DNA from: Deinococcus radiopugnans ATCC 19172
GTDB taxonomy: Bacteria > Deinococcota > Deinococci > Deinococcales > Deinococcaceae
Reading direction: 5' to 3'
Assembly: GCF_006335125.1 (NCBI RefSeq)
Contig: NZ_VDMO01000018.1
Span: 1-64,000 of the forward strand
Length of the DNA: 64,000 nucleotides
Shown here: piece by piece, positions 11,286-22,754 of the stretch
How positions within the stretch are numbered: position 1 is the stretch's first letter
Layout: the number at the start of each line of letters is the position of its first letter
Translations under genes and position numbers: made by a program
The notes under the pieces: generated by a model
Seen by the model: the letters and a program-made list of their open reading frames with translations, nothing else
What the model was told of the DNA's origin: nothing
Database searches by the model: none

Positions 11286-11314
11286 AGCTTAAATGATTTT
11301 GAAAGCGCTGTCAA
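11286..11314 (-). promoter_or_regulatory. Promoter and operator of the LacI-family repressor gene
   Basis: On the minus strand TTGACA (11309-11314) and TAAGCT (11286-11291) are separated by 17 bases, a near-consensus sigma-70-type promoter. The operator TTGACAGCGCTTTCAA (11299-11314) covers the -35 and part of the spacer, so bound repressor would block RNA polymerase. It differs from the operon operator by one base. Confidence 0.8.
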
Positions 11315-11476
11315 GCCAGGGGTCACTTGTTACGTGTGCAGATGTAGGCGGGCGGGTCCAGTGTTCAGCTTCGGCAGCTTGCGGCAACGGCCAGCCCGGC
11401 CCTGGCCCGAAGAAGGGGTTGTAGAGCAGCTGGGCGCTGACCTGCCCGGCGTCCTGGGTCAACTGCGCCGGAATCG
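11295..11476 (-). other. Open reading without start, possible gene remnant
   Basis: Between the repressor promoter and the PAP2 stop, one minus-strand frame stays open for about 60 codons and contains SAQLLYNPFFGPGPGWPLP. No start codon or ribosome site is evident. The amino-acid usage looks coding-like, so it may be a decayed gene end; I do not recognise the family. Confidence 0.25.
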
Positions 11477-12235
11477 TTAGCGGGTCCGGTCGCGTTCACG
11501 TTCCTGGCGTGGCACCGCGTCTGTTCCGGTCTGGACTGATGAGCGGGTGTCGTCCATGCCGCCGGGCGAATTCCGCAGCGCCGGCCAGCGCCGTGCCATC
11601 AGCAGGTACAGGCCGTACGCCCAGGCCGCGGCACTCAGGAAGCCCACGATCACGTCGGTGGGGTAGTGCACGCCCAGATAGTTGCGGCTGGCCGCCAGCA
11701 GCACCCCCCAGAACACACCCAGCACCGCCACCGGCCAGCCTGCGCGGGACCGCCAGAAAATCAGCCCCAGCGCAATGCCGAATGCGGCGTTCGACATCGC
11801 GTGCCCACTGGGAAAACTGAAGCCCGATTCGATCAGCACCGCCCCCAGCTCGTCCGGGCGTGGCCGCTGAAAGATCAATTTGGCCAGCACGTTGAGCAGC
11901 GCCGCCCCAGACAGGGCGAAGGCCAGGTACCACGCGTGGATGCGTCCGCCCGCCCGCGCCAGCAGCAGGGCGATCACCAGCGCGATAAAGGGCAGCACCC
12001 GCACGCCGCCAATGACCCCTAAAGCCAGGGCAAGCGACGTCAAGGTGGGGGTGCGGTGCGCGCGGTACCACTCCAGAACGGCGGTGTCCCACGCAAACCC
12101 GCCGTCTCGGAAAATGTCCTCCGTCAGCTCTGCAATCAGGACCAGCGGCAGCAGCACGCCCAGCAGCAACAGCAGCAGGCCGCGCCAGTGGGTCCGGAAA
12201 AAGGCGACGGCTTCATGGAGGCGGTCCGGGAACAC
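11477..12235 (-). CDS. PAP2-family membrane phosphatase
   Basis: A 252-residue membrane protein with about six hydrophobic segments and the three phosphatase signature motifs: KLIFQRPRP (about 119-127), PSGH (142-145) and [12 protein letters not shown] (183-194). Such enzymes dephosphorylate lipid phosphates such as phosphatidic acid or undecaprenyl pyrophosphate. The C-terminal tail is polar and charged. A TGTAAT hexamer ends six bases before the GTG start at 12235 and no Shine-Dalgarno is seen, which points to a leaderless mRNA. Substrate not determinable. Confidence 0.9.
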   Translation of the reverse strand: MFPDRLHEAVAFFRTHWRGLLLLLLGVLLPLVLIAELTEDIFRDGGFAWDTAVLEWYRAHRTPTLTSLALALGVIGGVRVLPFIALVIALLLARAGGRIHAWYLAFALSGAALLNVLAKLIFQRPRPDELGAVLIESGFSFPSGHAMSNAAFGIALGLIFWRSRAGWPVAVLGVFWGVLLAASRNYLGVHYPTDVIVGFLSAAAWAYGLYLLMARRWPALRNSPGGMDDTRSSVQTGTDAVPRQERERDRTR

Positions 12236-12516
12236 GTCGCCATTACACCCCGTCGCGCGTGCCCCGCGCTTGGCGGATGCTTAACGCTCGCTCCTGCGCC
12301 GCGCTGCCGCTGGCCCTGGGCGGATTCCGGATGCGTGGCCGGCGGGTGCTCCCGGGTGGCGTCTCCCTCTTAAGGACTACCGGTCCTAGGCCAATCGGCG
12401 CAGCGGGTATGGGCCACCCGTCGGATGTGCCCGGACCCCTCCGCGGCGCACCATAGGTTCATCAGCGCAGGACCCAAGGATGCCGCAGCGGCAGCCCGCG
12501 CCCCCAGGAACCCACC

Positions 12517-12669
12517 ATGCAATTTGACCTTCGGCACGCCCAGCAACGCGCCCAGGAACTGCGTCAGGAAGCCGCCCAGGCGAACCGCGCCCAGCAGGTC
12601 CGCCCTGCCCGCGAACAGCGTCAGCAGCGCAGCCTGCGCGACCTCTTTCACCGGCCCCGGCCCGCATGA
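12517..12669 (+). CDS. Small Gln/Arg/Ala-rich protein, 50 residues
   Basis: An ATG preceded by AGGA opens a 50-residue reading frame starting MQFDLRHAQQRAQELRQEAA. It is predicted to be one amphipathic helix with charged Gln/Arg repeats and ends RSLRDLFHRPRPA. A strong hairpin with a T-rich tail lies 24 bases after the stop, so the ORF has both a plausible ribosome site and terminator. It fills a gap of about 600 bases between PAP2 and the SDR gene. I do not recognise a family; it could be a nucleic-acid-binding or structural small protein, but this is not shown. Confidence 0.5.
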   Translation: MQFDLRHAQQRAQELRQEAAQANRAQQVRPAREQRQQRSLRDLFHRPRPA

Positions 12670-12692
12670 CCGCGCAGCTTCAACCTTCCCGC

Positions 12693-12730
12693 CACCGCCC
12701 CCTTCGATCCTGAAGAGGGCGGTGTTCTTT
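12693..12730 (+). terminator. Intrinsic terminator after small ORF
   Basis: CACCGCCC (12693-12700) pairs perfectly with GGGCGGTG (12717-12724), the stem continues inward with one mismatch, and TTCTTTT follows on the plus strand. This is a textbook rho-independent terminator for a plus-strand transcript. Confidence 0.85.
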
Positions 12731-12846
12731 TGGGTGTCGCGTGCTGCCCCGGCTGCAGAATTTTCCACCCGTAATCCATGCCAAGCCCATAGAACAAGGC
12801 CGCGCTCTCGTTCCCGCTGCGCGGCCCCTGTGCTGCTGGCAGAGCC

Positions 12847-13752
12847 TCAGTACAGCGTGCCCCCGGTGCTGGCGTACACGTTCCCGGTCATGTAGCTCGA
12901 CTCCTGTGACGCCAGCAGCACGTACAGCGGCGCGATCTCGGCCGGCTGTCCGGGGCGGCCCAGCGGGGCCTGCTCGCCGAAGGTGGGAATCTTGTCCTGG
13001 GGCTGGCCGCCGCTGGGCTGCAGCGCCGTCCAGTACGGCCCGGGGGCCACGGCATTCACCCGAATCCCCTTTTCGGCCACCTGCTTGGCCAGGCCGCCGG
13101 TAAAGTTGGCAATCGCCGCCTTGGTCATGGCGTAGTCCAGCAGATTCTTGGACGGCTGGCTGGCCTGGATGGACGTGGTGTTGATGATCGTCGATCCCGG
13201 CGGCATGTGCGGCAGCGCGGCCTGGGTGATCCAGAACATCGCGTACACGTTGGTCTTCATGGTGTCGTCGAACTGCTCGGTGGTGATGTCGGCGATGTCG
13301 TCCACCGCCGTCTGCTTGCCCGCGTTGCTCACCAGAATGTCCAGCCCGCCCAGACCTTCCACGGCTTTCTGCACCAGTTCCTTGCAGAACGCCTCGTCCT
13401 TCAGGTCACCGGGAATCACCACCGCTTTCTGTCCCGCGTCCTCGATCAGCTTGATGACTTCCTCAGCGTCGCTGTCCTCCACCTTCAGGTAGTTCAGCGC
13501 CACGTCGGCCCCCTCGCGTGCGAAGGCAATGGCGACCGCCCGCCCGATGCCCGAGTCGGCCCCGGTGATCAGCGCCTTGCGGCCTTTCAGGCGGCCAAAG
13601 CCGACATAGCTGTCCTCGCCGTGGTCCGGCCTGGGGTCCATCTCGCCCGCCAGCCCAGGGGCCGACTGCGGCTGTTTGGGAAACGGCGGACGCGGGTACA
13701 TGCTCTGTGGATCGCGCATCTCGTACTGGTTTTTCACGGGGTCACTGGTCAT
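12847..13752 (-). CDS. Short-chain dehydrogenase/reductase, YhdF/general-stress type
   Basis: A 301-residue NAD(P)-dependent oxidoreductase with the N-terminal extension typical of the stress-related SDR subgroup ([10 protein letters not shown]). The cofactor loop TGADSGIG is at about 63-70, NAG at 143-145, and the catalytic Ser/Tyr/Lys are about S194, Y207 and K211 (YAMTKAA). The ATG at 13752 is chosen because the family N-terminus starts there; it lacks a clear ribosome site. The 3' end is close to the small ORF terminator on the other strand. The substrate is unknown. Confidence 0.9.
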   Translation of the reverse strand: MTSDPVKNQYEMRDPQSMYPRPPFPKQPQSAPGLAGEMDPRPDHGEDSYVGFGRLKGRKALITGADSGIGRAVAIAFAREGADVALNYLKVEDSDAEEVIKLIEDAGQKAVVIPGDLKDEAFCKELVQKAVEGLGGLDILVSNAGKQTAVDDIADITTEQFDDTMKTNVYAMFWITQAALPHMPPGSTIINTTSIQASQPSKNLLDYAMTKAAIANFTGGLAKQVAEKGIRVNAVAPGPYWTALQPSGGQPQDKIPTFGEQAPLGRPGQPAEIAPLYVLLASQESSYMTGNVYASTGGTLY

Positions 13753-13845
13753 GTCCGGCAGTGTTGCCGCCACGCCGGCCCCGAAATCCCCACGCCCCCA
13801 CACTTGAAAGGTTGTTTCAAGGCATGGTGTACGGACCCTGAACCA

Positions 13846-15696
<1,851 letters not shown>

Positions 15697-15702
15697 GTGC
15701 CC

Positions 15703-15708
15703 AGCATA
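15703..15708 (-). promoter_or_regulatory. -10 box of leaderless uvrC mRNA
   Basis: TATGCT lies six bases before the GTG start, leaving no room for a 5' leader. No Shine-Dalgarno and no clear -35 are visible. Confidence 0.65.
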
Positions 15709-15814
15709 GGGGAGCGGCGGGGCGCGCACCGTGACAGCGGTTTCCGAAAGCCTTCAGGCTGCGGCGTCCTCAAACAACCGTGGCGCAGACCAAGGTCTGT
15801 CGGCGCCGCCGCTC

Positions 15815-15820
15815 TAGACT
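15815..15820 (+). promoter_or_regulatory. -10 box of leaderless mRNA, CrtA-like gene
   Basis: TAGACT lies seven bases before the ATG at 15828; no ribosome site is seen between them. Confidence 0.6.
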
Positions 15821-15827
15821 GCCGCGA

Positions 15828-16541
15828 ATGTCCGTCCCGCCCTCAAACAGGCTTGTAACCCTGACCGTCAACCGTTTTGCCGCCGCCGACACCCGCGCGG
15901 GCATGCGGCGCATGGCGACGGACCACGTCTACCTGCGCGGTCTGCCGGGTCTGGAGTTCTACCGGCTGCTGGGGACGGGTCAGGGCGTGAAACTCTCGTT
16001 GAGCGTGGACCCGCGCCGCTGGGCGCGCTTCGCCGTGTGGCAGTCGCGAACCGCCTTCGAGCTGTTCGAGGCCAGCCCCTGGCGCCGGAAGGAACGGGGG
16101 CTGGTGGCCGACACCGCCACGCTGCTGCTGTCGCCTGTGCGCTGGCATGGGCGCTGGGCGGGTCAGGAACCGCTGGGCCGCGCCGCCGCCCACGCTTCTT
16201 CCGGCGAACGTCCGGTGGCGGTCCTGACCCGCGCCGTGATTCGACCGGCGCGGCTGGCGGCCTTCTGGCGCGCGGTGCCGGGCACGCAGGTCTTCGCGGC
16301 AGATCAGCCCGGTCTGATCTCCGCCCTGGGGCTGGGTGAGTGGCCGCTGCTGCAGCAGGCCACCTTCAGCGTGTGGCAGGACGAGGCGAGCATGCGGGCC
16401 TACGCGTATCAGGGCCACGCGCACCGCCGTGCCATCGCCCGCACCCGCCAGGAAAACTGGTACAGCGAGGAGTTGTTCGCCCGGTTCGAGGTGCAGGAGG
16501 TCCGGGGCGTGTGGGCGGGGCTGCCGTCTGACATGTCCTGA
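15828..16541 (+). CDS. Spheroidene monooxygenase (CrtA)-like protein
   Basis: A 237-residue protein resembling CrtA of phototrophic proteobacteria in several places: LPGLEFYRLLGTGQG near the N-terminus, AVWQSR, the central LTRAVIRPARLAAFWRAVPG, LGEWPLLQQATFSVWQDE, and the end HAHRRAIARTRQENWYSEEL. CrtA adds keto groups to acyclic carotenoids. Deinococcus makes the carotenoid deinoxanthin, but no other carotenoid gene is nearby, so the role is open. The ATG at 15828 follows TAGACT by seven bases (leaderless); a longer in-frame start upstream is less likely. It precedes a histidine phosphatase gene by 17 bases. Confidence 0.75.
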   Translation: MSVPPSNRLVTLTVNRFAAADTRAGMRRMATDHVYLRGLPGLEFYRLLGTGQGVKLSLSVDPRRWARFAVWQSRTAFELFEASPWRRKERGLVADTATLLLSPVRWHGRWAGQEPLGRAAAHASSGERPVAVLTRAVIRPARLAAFWRAVPGTQVFAADQPGLISALGLGEWPLLQQATFSVWQDEASMRAYAYQGHAHRRAIARTRQENWYSEELFARFEVQEVRGVWAGLPSDMS

Positions 16542-16546
16542 CTGAC

Positions 16547-16552
16547 TAGAAT
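16547..16552 (+). promoter_or_regulatory. -10 box of leaderless mRNA, histidine phosphatase gene
   Basis: TAGAAT ends six bases before the GTG at 16559. It sits inside the 17-base gap after the CrtA-like gene, so the phosphatase gene has its own promoter. Confidence 0.6.
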
Positions 16553-16558
16553 CCGGCG

Positions 16559-17149
16559 GTGACCTCCTCCCGTCTTTTTCTGGCCCGGCATGGGCAGACC
16601 TCCGGCAATGTCGCGGGCATCCTGCGCGGCGCCGACAGCCGGCATGACGAATTGACCGCCGAGGGCGAGGCCCAGGCCCTCGCGTTGGCCGACAAGATCG
16701 CCGCCCTTGATCCCGATTCGCCGCGGGTCTACGCCAGCACCTACACCCGTACCCAGCAGACGGCGGCCCCCATTGCCCAGTTGCTCGGCGTGCCCGTGAC
16801 GGTTCTGGACGGCATTCAGGAAATTGATCCCGGGGAATGGCGTGGTCGCCCGTACAGCGATCTGAAAACGCACTTTGACGAACTGATTGGCCCGGACGAC
16901 CGCGTGTCGTTTCCCGGCGGCGAGAGCCAGGGCGAGGTGGCGGACCGCTTCGAGGCGGCCCTGCACACCGTTCTGGCGCGGCCCGGCACGCCCATTGTCG
17001 TTTCGCACGGCGGCGCCCTGACCTCGGTGCTGATCCGTCTGTTGCGCCTCCCGGTGGTGGAGAGCTGGCGCTCTGGGCGCTTTGCCCCGGAAAACGCCGG
17101 AGTGTCTGAACTGTGCCGCACGGTGCACGGATGGCAAATTAAGAAGTAA
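16559..17149 (+). CDS. Histidine phosphatase family protein
   Basis: A 196-residue enzyme of the phosphoglycerate-mutase-like phosphatase superfamily. LARHGQT holds the phospho-accepting His (H11), ASTYTRTQQTAAPI is the second conserved block, and VSHGGAL holds the second catalytic His. Length and motifs suit a broad-specificity phosphatase (PhoE/GpmB type) rather than a glycolytic mutase. The start is GTG. It is convergent with bshA, and a palindromic AT-rich element fills the gap. Confidence 0.88.
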   Translation: MTSSRLFLARHGQTSGNVAGILRGADSRHDELTAEGEAQALALADKIAALDPDSPRVYASTYTRTQQTAAPIAQLLGVPVTVLDGIQEIDPGEWRGRPYSDLKTHFDELIGPDDRVSFPGGESQGEVADRFEAALHTVLARPGTPIVVSHGGALTSVLIRLLRLPVVESWRSGRFAPENAGVSELCRTVHGWQIKK

Positions 17150-17156
17150 GCGAATC

Positions 17157-17205
17157 AAAATTTCACGATCTAGAATTATCGTGAATCATTTCACTTACTA
17201 TAAAC
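17157..17205 (+). repeat. Three-half-site palindromic element, copy 1
   Basis: TTCACGA (17162-17168), ten bases, TCGTGAA (17179-17185), four bases, TTCACT (17190-17195). An AAAATTT tract precedes it; read on the minus strand the hairpin is followed by ATTTTG. It lies between the convergent 3' ends of the histidine phosphatase and bshA genes, next to the end of bshA. Four further copies in the window keep the same architecture. Confidence 0.8.
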
Positions 17206-17228
17206 CCAGAGAGGGACGAGCCACGTTC

Positions 17229-18353
17229 TCAATCCTGCCGGATCACCCGTTCGTAGGCTGCCAGATACTGCGGCACGATGTGGGCGGGGGAAAAGCGCGA
17301 GGTGGCTGCGTGCCTCGCCGCCGTGCCCATGCCCAGATAACGTTCGCGGTCCCGCAGGATGCTCAGTGCGGCGTCGGCCATGCCGTCCACGTCACCCACC
17401 GGGCGCAGAAGGCCGGTCACGCCGTCCTCGACGACTTCCGGAATGCCGCCGGCACGGGCCGCCACCACCGGCACCTCGCAGCTCATGGCCTCCAGCGCGG
17501 CCAGGCCGAAGCTCTCGTTGCTGCTGGGCAACACGAACAGGTCACTGATGCCCAGCACGGTCTCCACGTCGGGGAAGGACCCCAGGAAATGCGTGCGGCC
17601 AATCACGCCCAGCTGCTGCGCGAGTTCAAAGGCGCGGGGACGCTCGGGCCCGTCGCCGATCATCAGCAGCCGGGCCGGCATCTCGGAGGCCACGCGGGCG
17701 AACACCTGCACCACGTCCTCAACCCGTTTGACCGGACGGAAATTGCTGACATGCACCAGCAGGGCCTCCTCCGGATGGGCAAAGCGCAGCCGCACCTCGG
17801 GGTCGGTGATGCGCCGGAACCGCCCCGCGTCCACAAAGTTGTGAATCACCTCGATCTCGCGGTCCACGCCGAAGACCTCACGTGTCTGATCCGCCAGAAA
17901 CTGCGACACGGCAGTCACATGGTCGCTGCGCTCAATGGCGTGGCGGGTGGTGTGCCGGAAGGCCGGTTCGGCGCCCACCAGCGTGACGTCGGTGCCGTGC
18001 AGCGTGGTCAGCACCCGGCCCGCGCCGACGATGGCACGGGCGTGGATGGCCGCCGTGGCATGCGGAATGGCGTAGTGCGCGTGCGCGAGTTCCACCCCGT
18101 ATTCCAGCATCACCTCGGTCAGGGTGTTGGCGGCGGCCAGCTCCGGGTACGGTTGTTCGAACAGGGCGTAGGCGAAGCCGCTGACCTGATGGAAATACGG
18201 CCCGCGCATGCCGCCCTGTCCCGACAGCCGGAACGGCTGCGCCGAGCCGACGAAATGCACCTCGTGTCCGGCCCGCGCCACCTGCAGGCCCAGTTCGGTG
18301 GCGACGACGCCCGAGCCGCCAGCGCTGGCGTGGCACAGCACGGCGACCTTCAA
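17229..18353 (-). CDS. bshA: N-acetyl-alpha-D-glucosaminyl L-malate synthase
   Basis: A GT4 glycosyltransferase of about 374 residues that joins UDP-GlcNAc to L-malate, the first step of bacillithiol synthesis. The family start [20 protein letters not shown], the [11 protein letters not shown] block, FVDAGRF and the nucleotide-sugar motif [14 protein letters not shown] are all present. Bacillithiol is known as the low-molecular-weight thiol of Deinococcus. The start is uncertain: a TTG at 18353, with AGGA eight bases upstream, gives the normal N-terminus; another TTG at 18380 adds nine residues. Confidence 0.9.
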   Translation of the reverse strand: MKVAVLCHASAGGSGVVATELGLQVARAGHEVHFVGSAQPFRLSGQGGMRGPYFHQVSGFAYALFEQPYPELAAANTLTEVMLEYGVELAHAHYAIPHATAAIHARAIVGAGRVLTTLHGTDVTLVGAEPAFRHTTRHAIERSDHVTAVSQFLADQTREVFGVDREIEVIHNFVDAGRFRRITDPEVRLRFAHPEEALLVHVSNFRPVKRVEDVVQVFARVASEMPARLLMIGDGPERPRAFELAQQLGVIGRTHFLGSFPDVETVLGISDLFVLPSSNESFGLAALEAMSCEVPVVAARAGGIPEVVEDGVTGLLRPVGDVDGMADAALSILRDRERYLGMGTAARHAATSRFSPAHIVPQYLAAYERVIRQD

Positions 18354-18557
18354 AGGGGAAATCCTGTTGGTGGGCGGCAAAAGGAGGGACTGGGCATGGC
18401 CGGAAAGTATAGCGTTCCCTGTGAAGCCCTCCCCGTAAACCTTAAGGATTGCACCGGGCCATGATCGGCGTGGACCCCCCCCGGTACCCCCGCAGCCCCG
18501 TGTTCAACGAGGAAAACAGCACAGACAACTTGATGAGCCGAAGCTGAGAATAGATGA

Positions 18558-19397
18558 ATGATCGCTGTACTGACCGACTCGACCTGTGATCTTCCGCTGG
18601 AAGACGCCCGCAAACTGGGCGTCCACATCATTCCCCTGACCGTTCACATGCAGGAGCGCGACCTGCTCGACTGGCAGGAGGTCGATCCCGATGCCGTCTA
18701 CCACCACATGAAGTCGGGCGGGACGGCCAGCACCACGCCGGTGGCTGTGGCCGCCTTCGCCGCCCGGTACCGCGAACTGCTCGACACCCACGACGAGGTG
18801 GTCAGCATCCACCTGTCGGGCAAGCTCTCCGAGACCGTGGAGCATGCCCGGCGGGCCGTGACGCTGCTGAACATGGAACGGCGCATTCATGTGGTGGACA
18901 GTGGACTGGCCAGCAGTCCCCTGGCCGAAGCGGTGCTGGCCGCCCGCACGGCCATCCTGAGCGGAGGTGACCCCGCAAGTGCGGTGCAGGCCGCCAGGGC
19001 CGTCTGCGATCAGATCCACACCGAATTCAGCGTGCTGTCGCTGGACTACCTGCGTCGGAGCGGGCGGATTGGCCGCACCCAGGCTTTTTTCGGCAATGCC
19101 CTGGGCCTGCGCCCGATCCTGGGTTTCGAGGGCGGCGAACTCAAGGCCCTGCGGCGCTGCAAGGCGGACCACGCCATTCCGGACATGCTGGGTGGGCTGC
19201 GTGCCCGCTTCGGCGATCAGCCGCTGTCCATCTCGGTGATTCACGCCGGGCGCGACAGTGGCCGCATCCAGGCCCTGCGCCACGCCGTGACCACCAGCGG
19301 CCTGAATGTCAAACAGGCCCGCATGCAGCTGATGGGTCCGGTGATCGGCGCGCACGTGGGGCCGGGAACGTTTGGATTTATGGCCCGCCCGGCCTGA
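18558..19397 (+). CDS. DegV-family fatty-acid-binding protein
   Basis: A 279-residue two-domain protein. The N-terminal block TDSTCDLP and [13 protein letters not shown] are typical of DegV proteins, which bind a long-chain fatty acid between the domains and in some bacteria act as FakB, presenting fatty acid to the kinase FakA. No fakA gene is in the window. It is divergent from bshA, and a strong bidirectional terminator separates it from ileS. Confidence 0.9.
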   Translation: MIAVLTDSTCDLPLEDARKLGVHIIPLTVHMQERDLLDWQEVDPDAVYHHMKSGGTASTTPVAVAAFAARYRELLDTHDEVVSIHLSGKLSETVEHARRAVTLLNMERRIHVVDSGLASSPLAEAVLAARTAILSGGDPASAVQAARAVCDQIHTEFSVLSLDYLRRSGRIGRTQAFFGNALGLRPILGFEGGELKALRRCKADHAIPDMLGGLRARFGDQPLSISVIHAGRDSGRIQALRHAVTTSGLNVKQARMQLMGPVIGAHVGPGTFGFMARPA

Positions 19398-19410
19398 GCG
19401 GTGATACGGG

Positions 19411-19452
19411 CGAGGGGACGCGGCACAAACTTAGCCGCGTCCCCTCGTTTCT
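19411..19452. terminator. Bidirectional terminator between degV and ileS
   Basis: CGAGGGGACGCGGC (19411-19424) and GCCGCGTCCCCTCG (19434-19447) form a perfect 14-bp stem with a nine-base loop, followed by TTTCTGTT on the plus strand. It lies between two convergent genes and can serve both. Confidence 0.88.
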
Positions 19453-19460
19453 GTTGAGTC

Positions 19461-22400
19461 TTACGCCGTCAGTCCGTCCGCCTCCAGCCGCTCCAGGTAA
19501 GCCGCGCCGCCCTCGACCTCGGCCCTGAACCCGGACGCCTCACCGAAGACCAGCGTCTCGGCCAGCGTCTCGGACATCAGGTACTCCTGCCACGCCTCGG
19601 CGGCGGCGCGGGCGTCGCCTTCCAGCTCCAGATGCAGGGTGATGCGGTCCTGCACCTCGAATCCGGCCCGCTTGCGCCCGTCCTGGATGCCGCGCACCAG
19701 ATCGCGGGCCAGTCCCTCCAGCTCCAGCTCGCGCGTCAGCGCCGTGTCGAAAGCCACCAGATACCCGGCCTCCTCCTGAGCGGCGTAGCCTTCGGGGGAC
19801 TGGGCGTCCACCAGCACCTCGTCCGGCCCCAGCTCGAAGCGCTCGCCCGTCGGCGCGATGACCTCAAACTGCTGGCCGTCCCGCACCGCCCGCGCGATCT
19901 CGGAGGCGTCCGCCGCCGCCAGCGCTGCGCGCACCTGCGGCACCGCCTTGCCGAATTTCTTGCCCAGCAGCGGCAGGTTGGGGCGCAGCGTGTAGCTGAC
20001 CAGCTCGGCGTACTGGTCCAGCAACTCCACCTCCTTCACGTTCAGTTCCTCGCGAATCTGTCCCTCGAACCGGCCCAGCGCCGCCGTCATCTGGGGCGTG
20101 CGGGCCCGCAGCAGCACGCGCGGAAGCGGCTGGCGCTGGCGCATCCCGCTGCCGGCACGCACCGCCCGGCCCAGTCCCACCACACGCAGCACGGCGTCCA
20201 TCTCGCCCACCAGCGCCGGGGCCGCGAGCGACTCGTCCACCGTGGGCCAGCCGGACAGATGGACGCTTTCCGGCGCGGTGTCGTCCACACTCCGCACCAG
20301 ATTCTGGTACAGCGTCTCGGCCAGGAACGGCGTGAACGGCGCGGTCAGCTGCGTCACCGTCACCAGCGCGTAGTGCAGCGTGGCGTAGGCGCTCAGATCC
20401 ACCTGCCCGTCCCCAGACCAGAAGCGCCTGCGGTTGCGCCGCACGTACCAGTTGCTCAGATCCTCGGTCACGAAGTCCTGCAGCGCCCGACTTGATCCGG
20501 TGGGATCGTAGTTTTCCAGCCGCTCGGTCACGACTGTAATCAGCGCCTGCACCTTCGCCAGCAGCCATCTATCGACTTCCGGGCGTTCCTCCAGCGGCGG
20601 TGCGGCCCGCAAGTCCGGTTGGTCCAGATTGGCGTACAGCACAAAGAAGCTGTAGGTGTTCCATAGTGTGAGGAAGTAGCTGCGGAACGCCTCGCCCACC
20701 AGGTTCATGCCGAAGCGCCGGGACAGTTCCGGCGGCGCGGACACGTACATGTACCAGCGCGCGGCGTCGGCGCCGTACTGCTCGAACACCGCCCAGGGAT
20801 CGACGATGTTCCCCTTGCTCTTGGACATCTTCAGGCCCTTCTCGTCCAGGATGTGCCCCGAGCAGATCACCGACTTGTACGCCACCGAATCGAAGACCAT
20901 CGTGCCGATCTGGTGCAGGCTGTTGAACCACCCGCGCGTCTGATCGATGGCCTCCGCGATGAAGTCGGCGGGAAAGCCCCCGTCCTCAAACTTCGCCTTA
21001 TTTTCAAACGGATAGTGGTGCTGCGCGAACGGCATCGAGCCGCTGTCGTACCACACGTCCATCACGTAGGGCACGCGCCGGTACGTCTCGCCGCCCAACT
21101 CGAAGGTGATGTCATCCACGTAGGGGCGGTGAGGATCGAAGTTCTCCCCCGTGACTTCAGGCCGCCCGCTGAGTTCCGCCAGTTCGGCGTAGCTGCCCAC
21201 CACCTTGTACTTGCCCCCGTCCGCTGTTTCCCACACCGGCAGCGGCGTGCCCCAGTAGCGGTTGCGCGACAGGTTCCAGTCGATCAGGTTTTCCAGCCAG
21301 CCGCCATAGCGCCCGTTCTTGATGTGCGGCGGGTGCCAGTCGATACTCTGGTTCAGCTCGATCAGCCGCTCTTTCAGGGAGGTGTTGTTCAGGTACCAGC
21401 TCTCGGTGGCGTAGTACATCAGCGGCGTGCCGCAGCGCCAGCAGTGCGGGTAGCTGTGCATGAAGTTCTTGTCGCGCCACATCACACCGCGCGCCTTGAG
21501 ATCCCGGATGATGTCCGTGTTGGCGTCGCGGAAAAACACGCCCTTCCACGGGCCGTAACGGTGCTTTCCTTCAGGATCGACGCCCACGATCACCGGGAAG
21601 CCGTAGTTCTTCGCCAGCCGCATGTCGTCCTCGCCAAAGGCCGGGGCGGTATGCACGATGCCGGTGCCGTCGCTGTCGGAGACGTAGGTGTCCAGGCCGC
21701 TCATCCAGATCGGGGCGCCGTCGCCCTCCGCCTCATACGCCTCGGTGTACAGAGGCTCGTAGCTCAGCCGATCCAGTTCCGTTCCCCGGAACGACTTCAC
21801 GACTTCCGCGCCTTCGCCCAGCACCTCATTCAGCAGCGTGCGGGCCAGGATCAGCACCTTGCCGTCCTTGTCCTTCGCCGCCACGTACTCGAACTCCGGA
21901 TGGATCGCGACGCCCACGTTGTACGGCAGTGTCCACGGCGTCGTCGTCCACACCAGAAATGCCGCGCCCGCCTCCAGCCCGATTTTTTGTGGCTCCTTCA
22001 GATCCAGCGCCACGTAGATGCTGGGATCCTGGATGTCCTTGTAGCCGTCGCTGACCTCGGCGTTGGACAGCGTGGTGCCGTCTTTGGGGCAGTACGGCGC
22101 GACGCGGAAGCCCCGGTACAGCAGCCCCTTCTTCTCCAGCTCGGCCACGCTCCACCACACCGACTCGATGTAGTCCTTGTGCAGCGTCATGTAGGCGTCG
22201 TCCAAGTCCACCCAGTAGCCCATGCGCTCGGTGAACCTGCGCCAGTCGGCCTCGTACACGAAAACGCTCTGGCGGCATTCGGCGTTGAACTTGTCGATGC
22301 CGTAGGCCTCCACCTCGCGCTTGGAGTTCAGGCCCAGTTTTTTCTCGACGCCGATTTCCACCGGCAAGCCGTGCGTGTCCCAGCCGGCCTTGCGCGGCAC

Positions 22401-22640
22401 GTGGAAGCCCTGCATGGTCTTGAAGCGCGGAAACAGATCCTTGAAACTGCGCGCCTGGACGTGGTGGATGCCCGGCTGCCCGTTGGCGGTAGGCGGCCCC
22501 TCGTAAAAGGTGTAGACCGGGCCGGCGGCGGTCTGCTCCAGGCTGCGCTCGAAGATTTTCTTTTCGGCCCACCACTGCTGGGTGGCCTCCTCTAACGCAG
22601 GAAATTTGGGATTGGCTTCGACGGGTTTGAAGGTGGACAT
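19461..22640 (-). CDS. ileS: Isoleucyl-tRNA synthetase
   Basis: A 1059-residue class I synthetase that charges tRNA-Ile. The HIGH-type motif lies in PTANGQPGIHHV (about 50-61), the KMSKS loop in LKMSKSKGN, and an editing domain sits between. The HIGH context and the length resemble the eukaryote-like IleRS branch, which tends to resist mupirocin (family knowledge, not tested). The ATG at 22640 has AAGGAG a few bases upstream. It lies downstream of a cupin gene, and both sit behind a T-box leader with Ile features. A TTGACC (22709-22714, minus strand) could mark an extra internal promoter. Confidence 0.95.
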   Translation of the reverse strand: MSTFKPVEANPKFPALEEATQQWWAEKKIFERSLEQTAAGPVYTFYEGPPTANGQPGIHHVQARSFKDLFPRFKTMQGFHVPRKAGWDTHGLPVEIGVEKKLGLNSKREVEAYGIDKFNAECRQSVFVYEADWRRFTERMGYWVDLDDAYMTLHKDYIESVWWSVAELEKKGLLYRGFRVAPYCPKDGTTLSNAEVSDGYKDIQDPSIYVALDLKEPQKIGLEAGAAFLVWTTTPWTLPYNVGVAIHPEFEYVAAKDKDGKVLILARTLLNEVLGEGAEVVKSFRGTELDRLSYEPLYTEAYEAEGDGAPIWMSGLDTYVSDSDGTGIVHTAPAFGEDDMRLAKNYGFPVIVGVDPEGKHRYGPWKGVFFRDANTDIIRDLKARGVMWRDKNFMHSYPHCWRCGTPLMYYATESWYLNNTSLKERLIELNQSIDWHPPHIKNGRYGGWLENLIDWNLSRNRYWGTPLPVWETADGGKYKVVGSYAELAELSGRPEVTGENFDPHRPYVDDITFELGGETYRRVPYVMDVWYDSGSMPFAQHHYPFENKAKFEDGGFPADFIAEAIDQTRGWFNSLHQIGTMVFDSVAYKSVICSGHILDEKGLKMSKSKGNIVDPWAVFEQYGADAARWYMYVSAPPELSRRFGMNLVGEAFRSYFLTLWNTYSFFVLYANLDQPDLRAAPPLEERPEVDRWLLAKVQALITVVTERLENYDPTGSSRALQDFVTEDLSNWYVRRNRRRFWSGDGQVDLSAYATLHYALVTVTQLTAPFTPFLAETLYQNLVRSVDDTAPESVHLSGWPTVDESLAAPALVGEMDAVLRVVGLGRAVRAGSGMRQRQPLPRVLLRARTPQMTAALGRFEGQIREELNVKEVELLDQYAELVSYTLRPNLPLLGKKFGKAVPQVRAALAAADASEIARAVRDGQQFEVIAPTGERFELGPDEVLVDAQSPEGYAAQEEAGYLVAFDTALTRELELEGLARDLVRGIQDGRKRAGFEVQDRITLHLELEGDARAAAEAWQEYLMSETLAETLVFGEASGFRAEVEGGAAYLERLEADGLTA

Positions 22641-22754
22641 GTTTCTCCTTCGGAGAGTGGATGGGTGACGGTTGAAAGTTGATGGAGAACAGGGGAGAGA
22701 CGGTGCGTGGTCAAGTTTTTTCGGCCTTTTTTGGGCGGTTGGACGGTTTGACCA

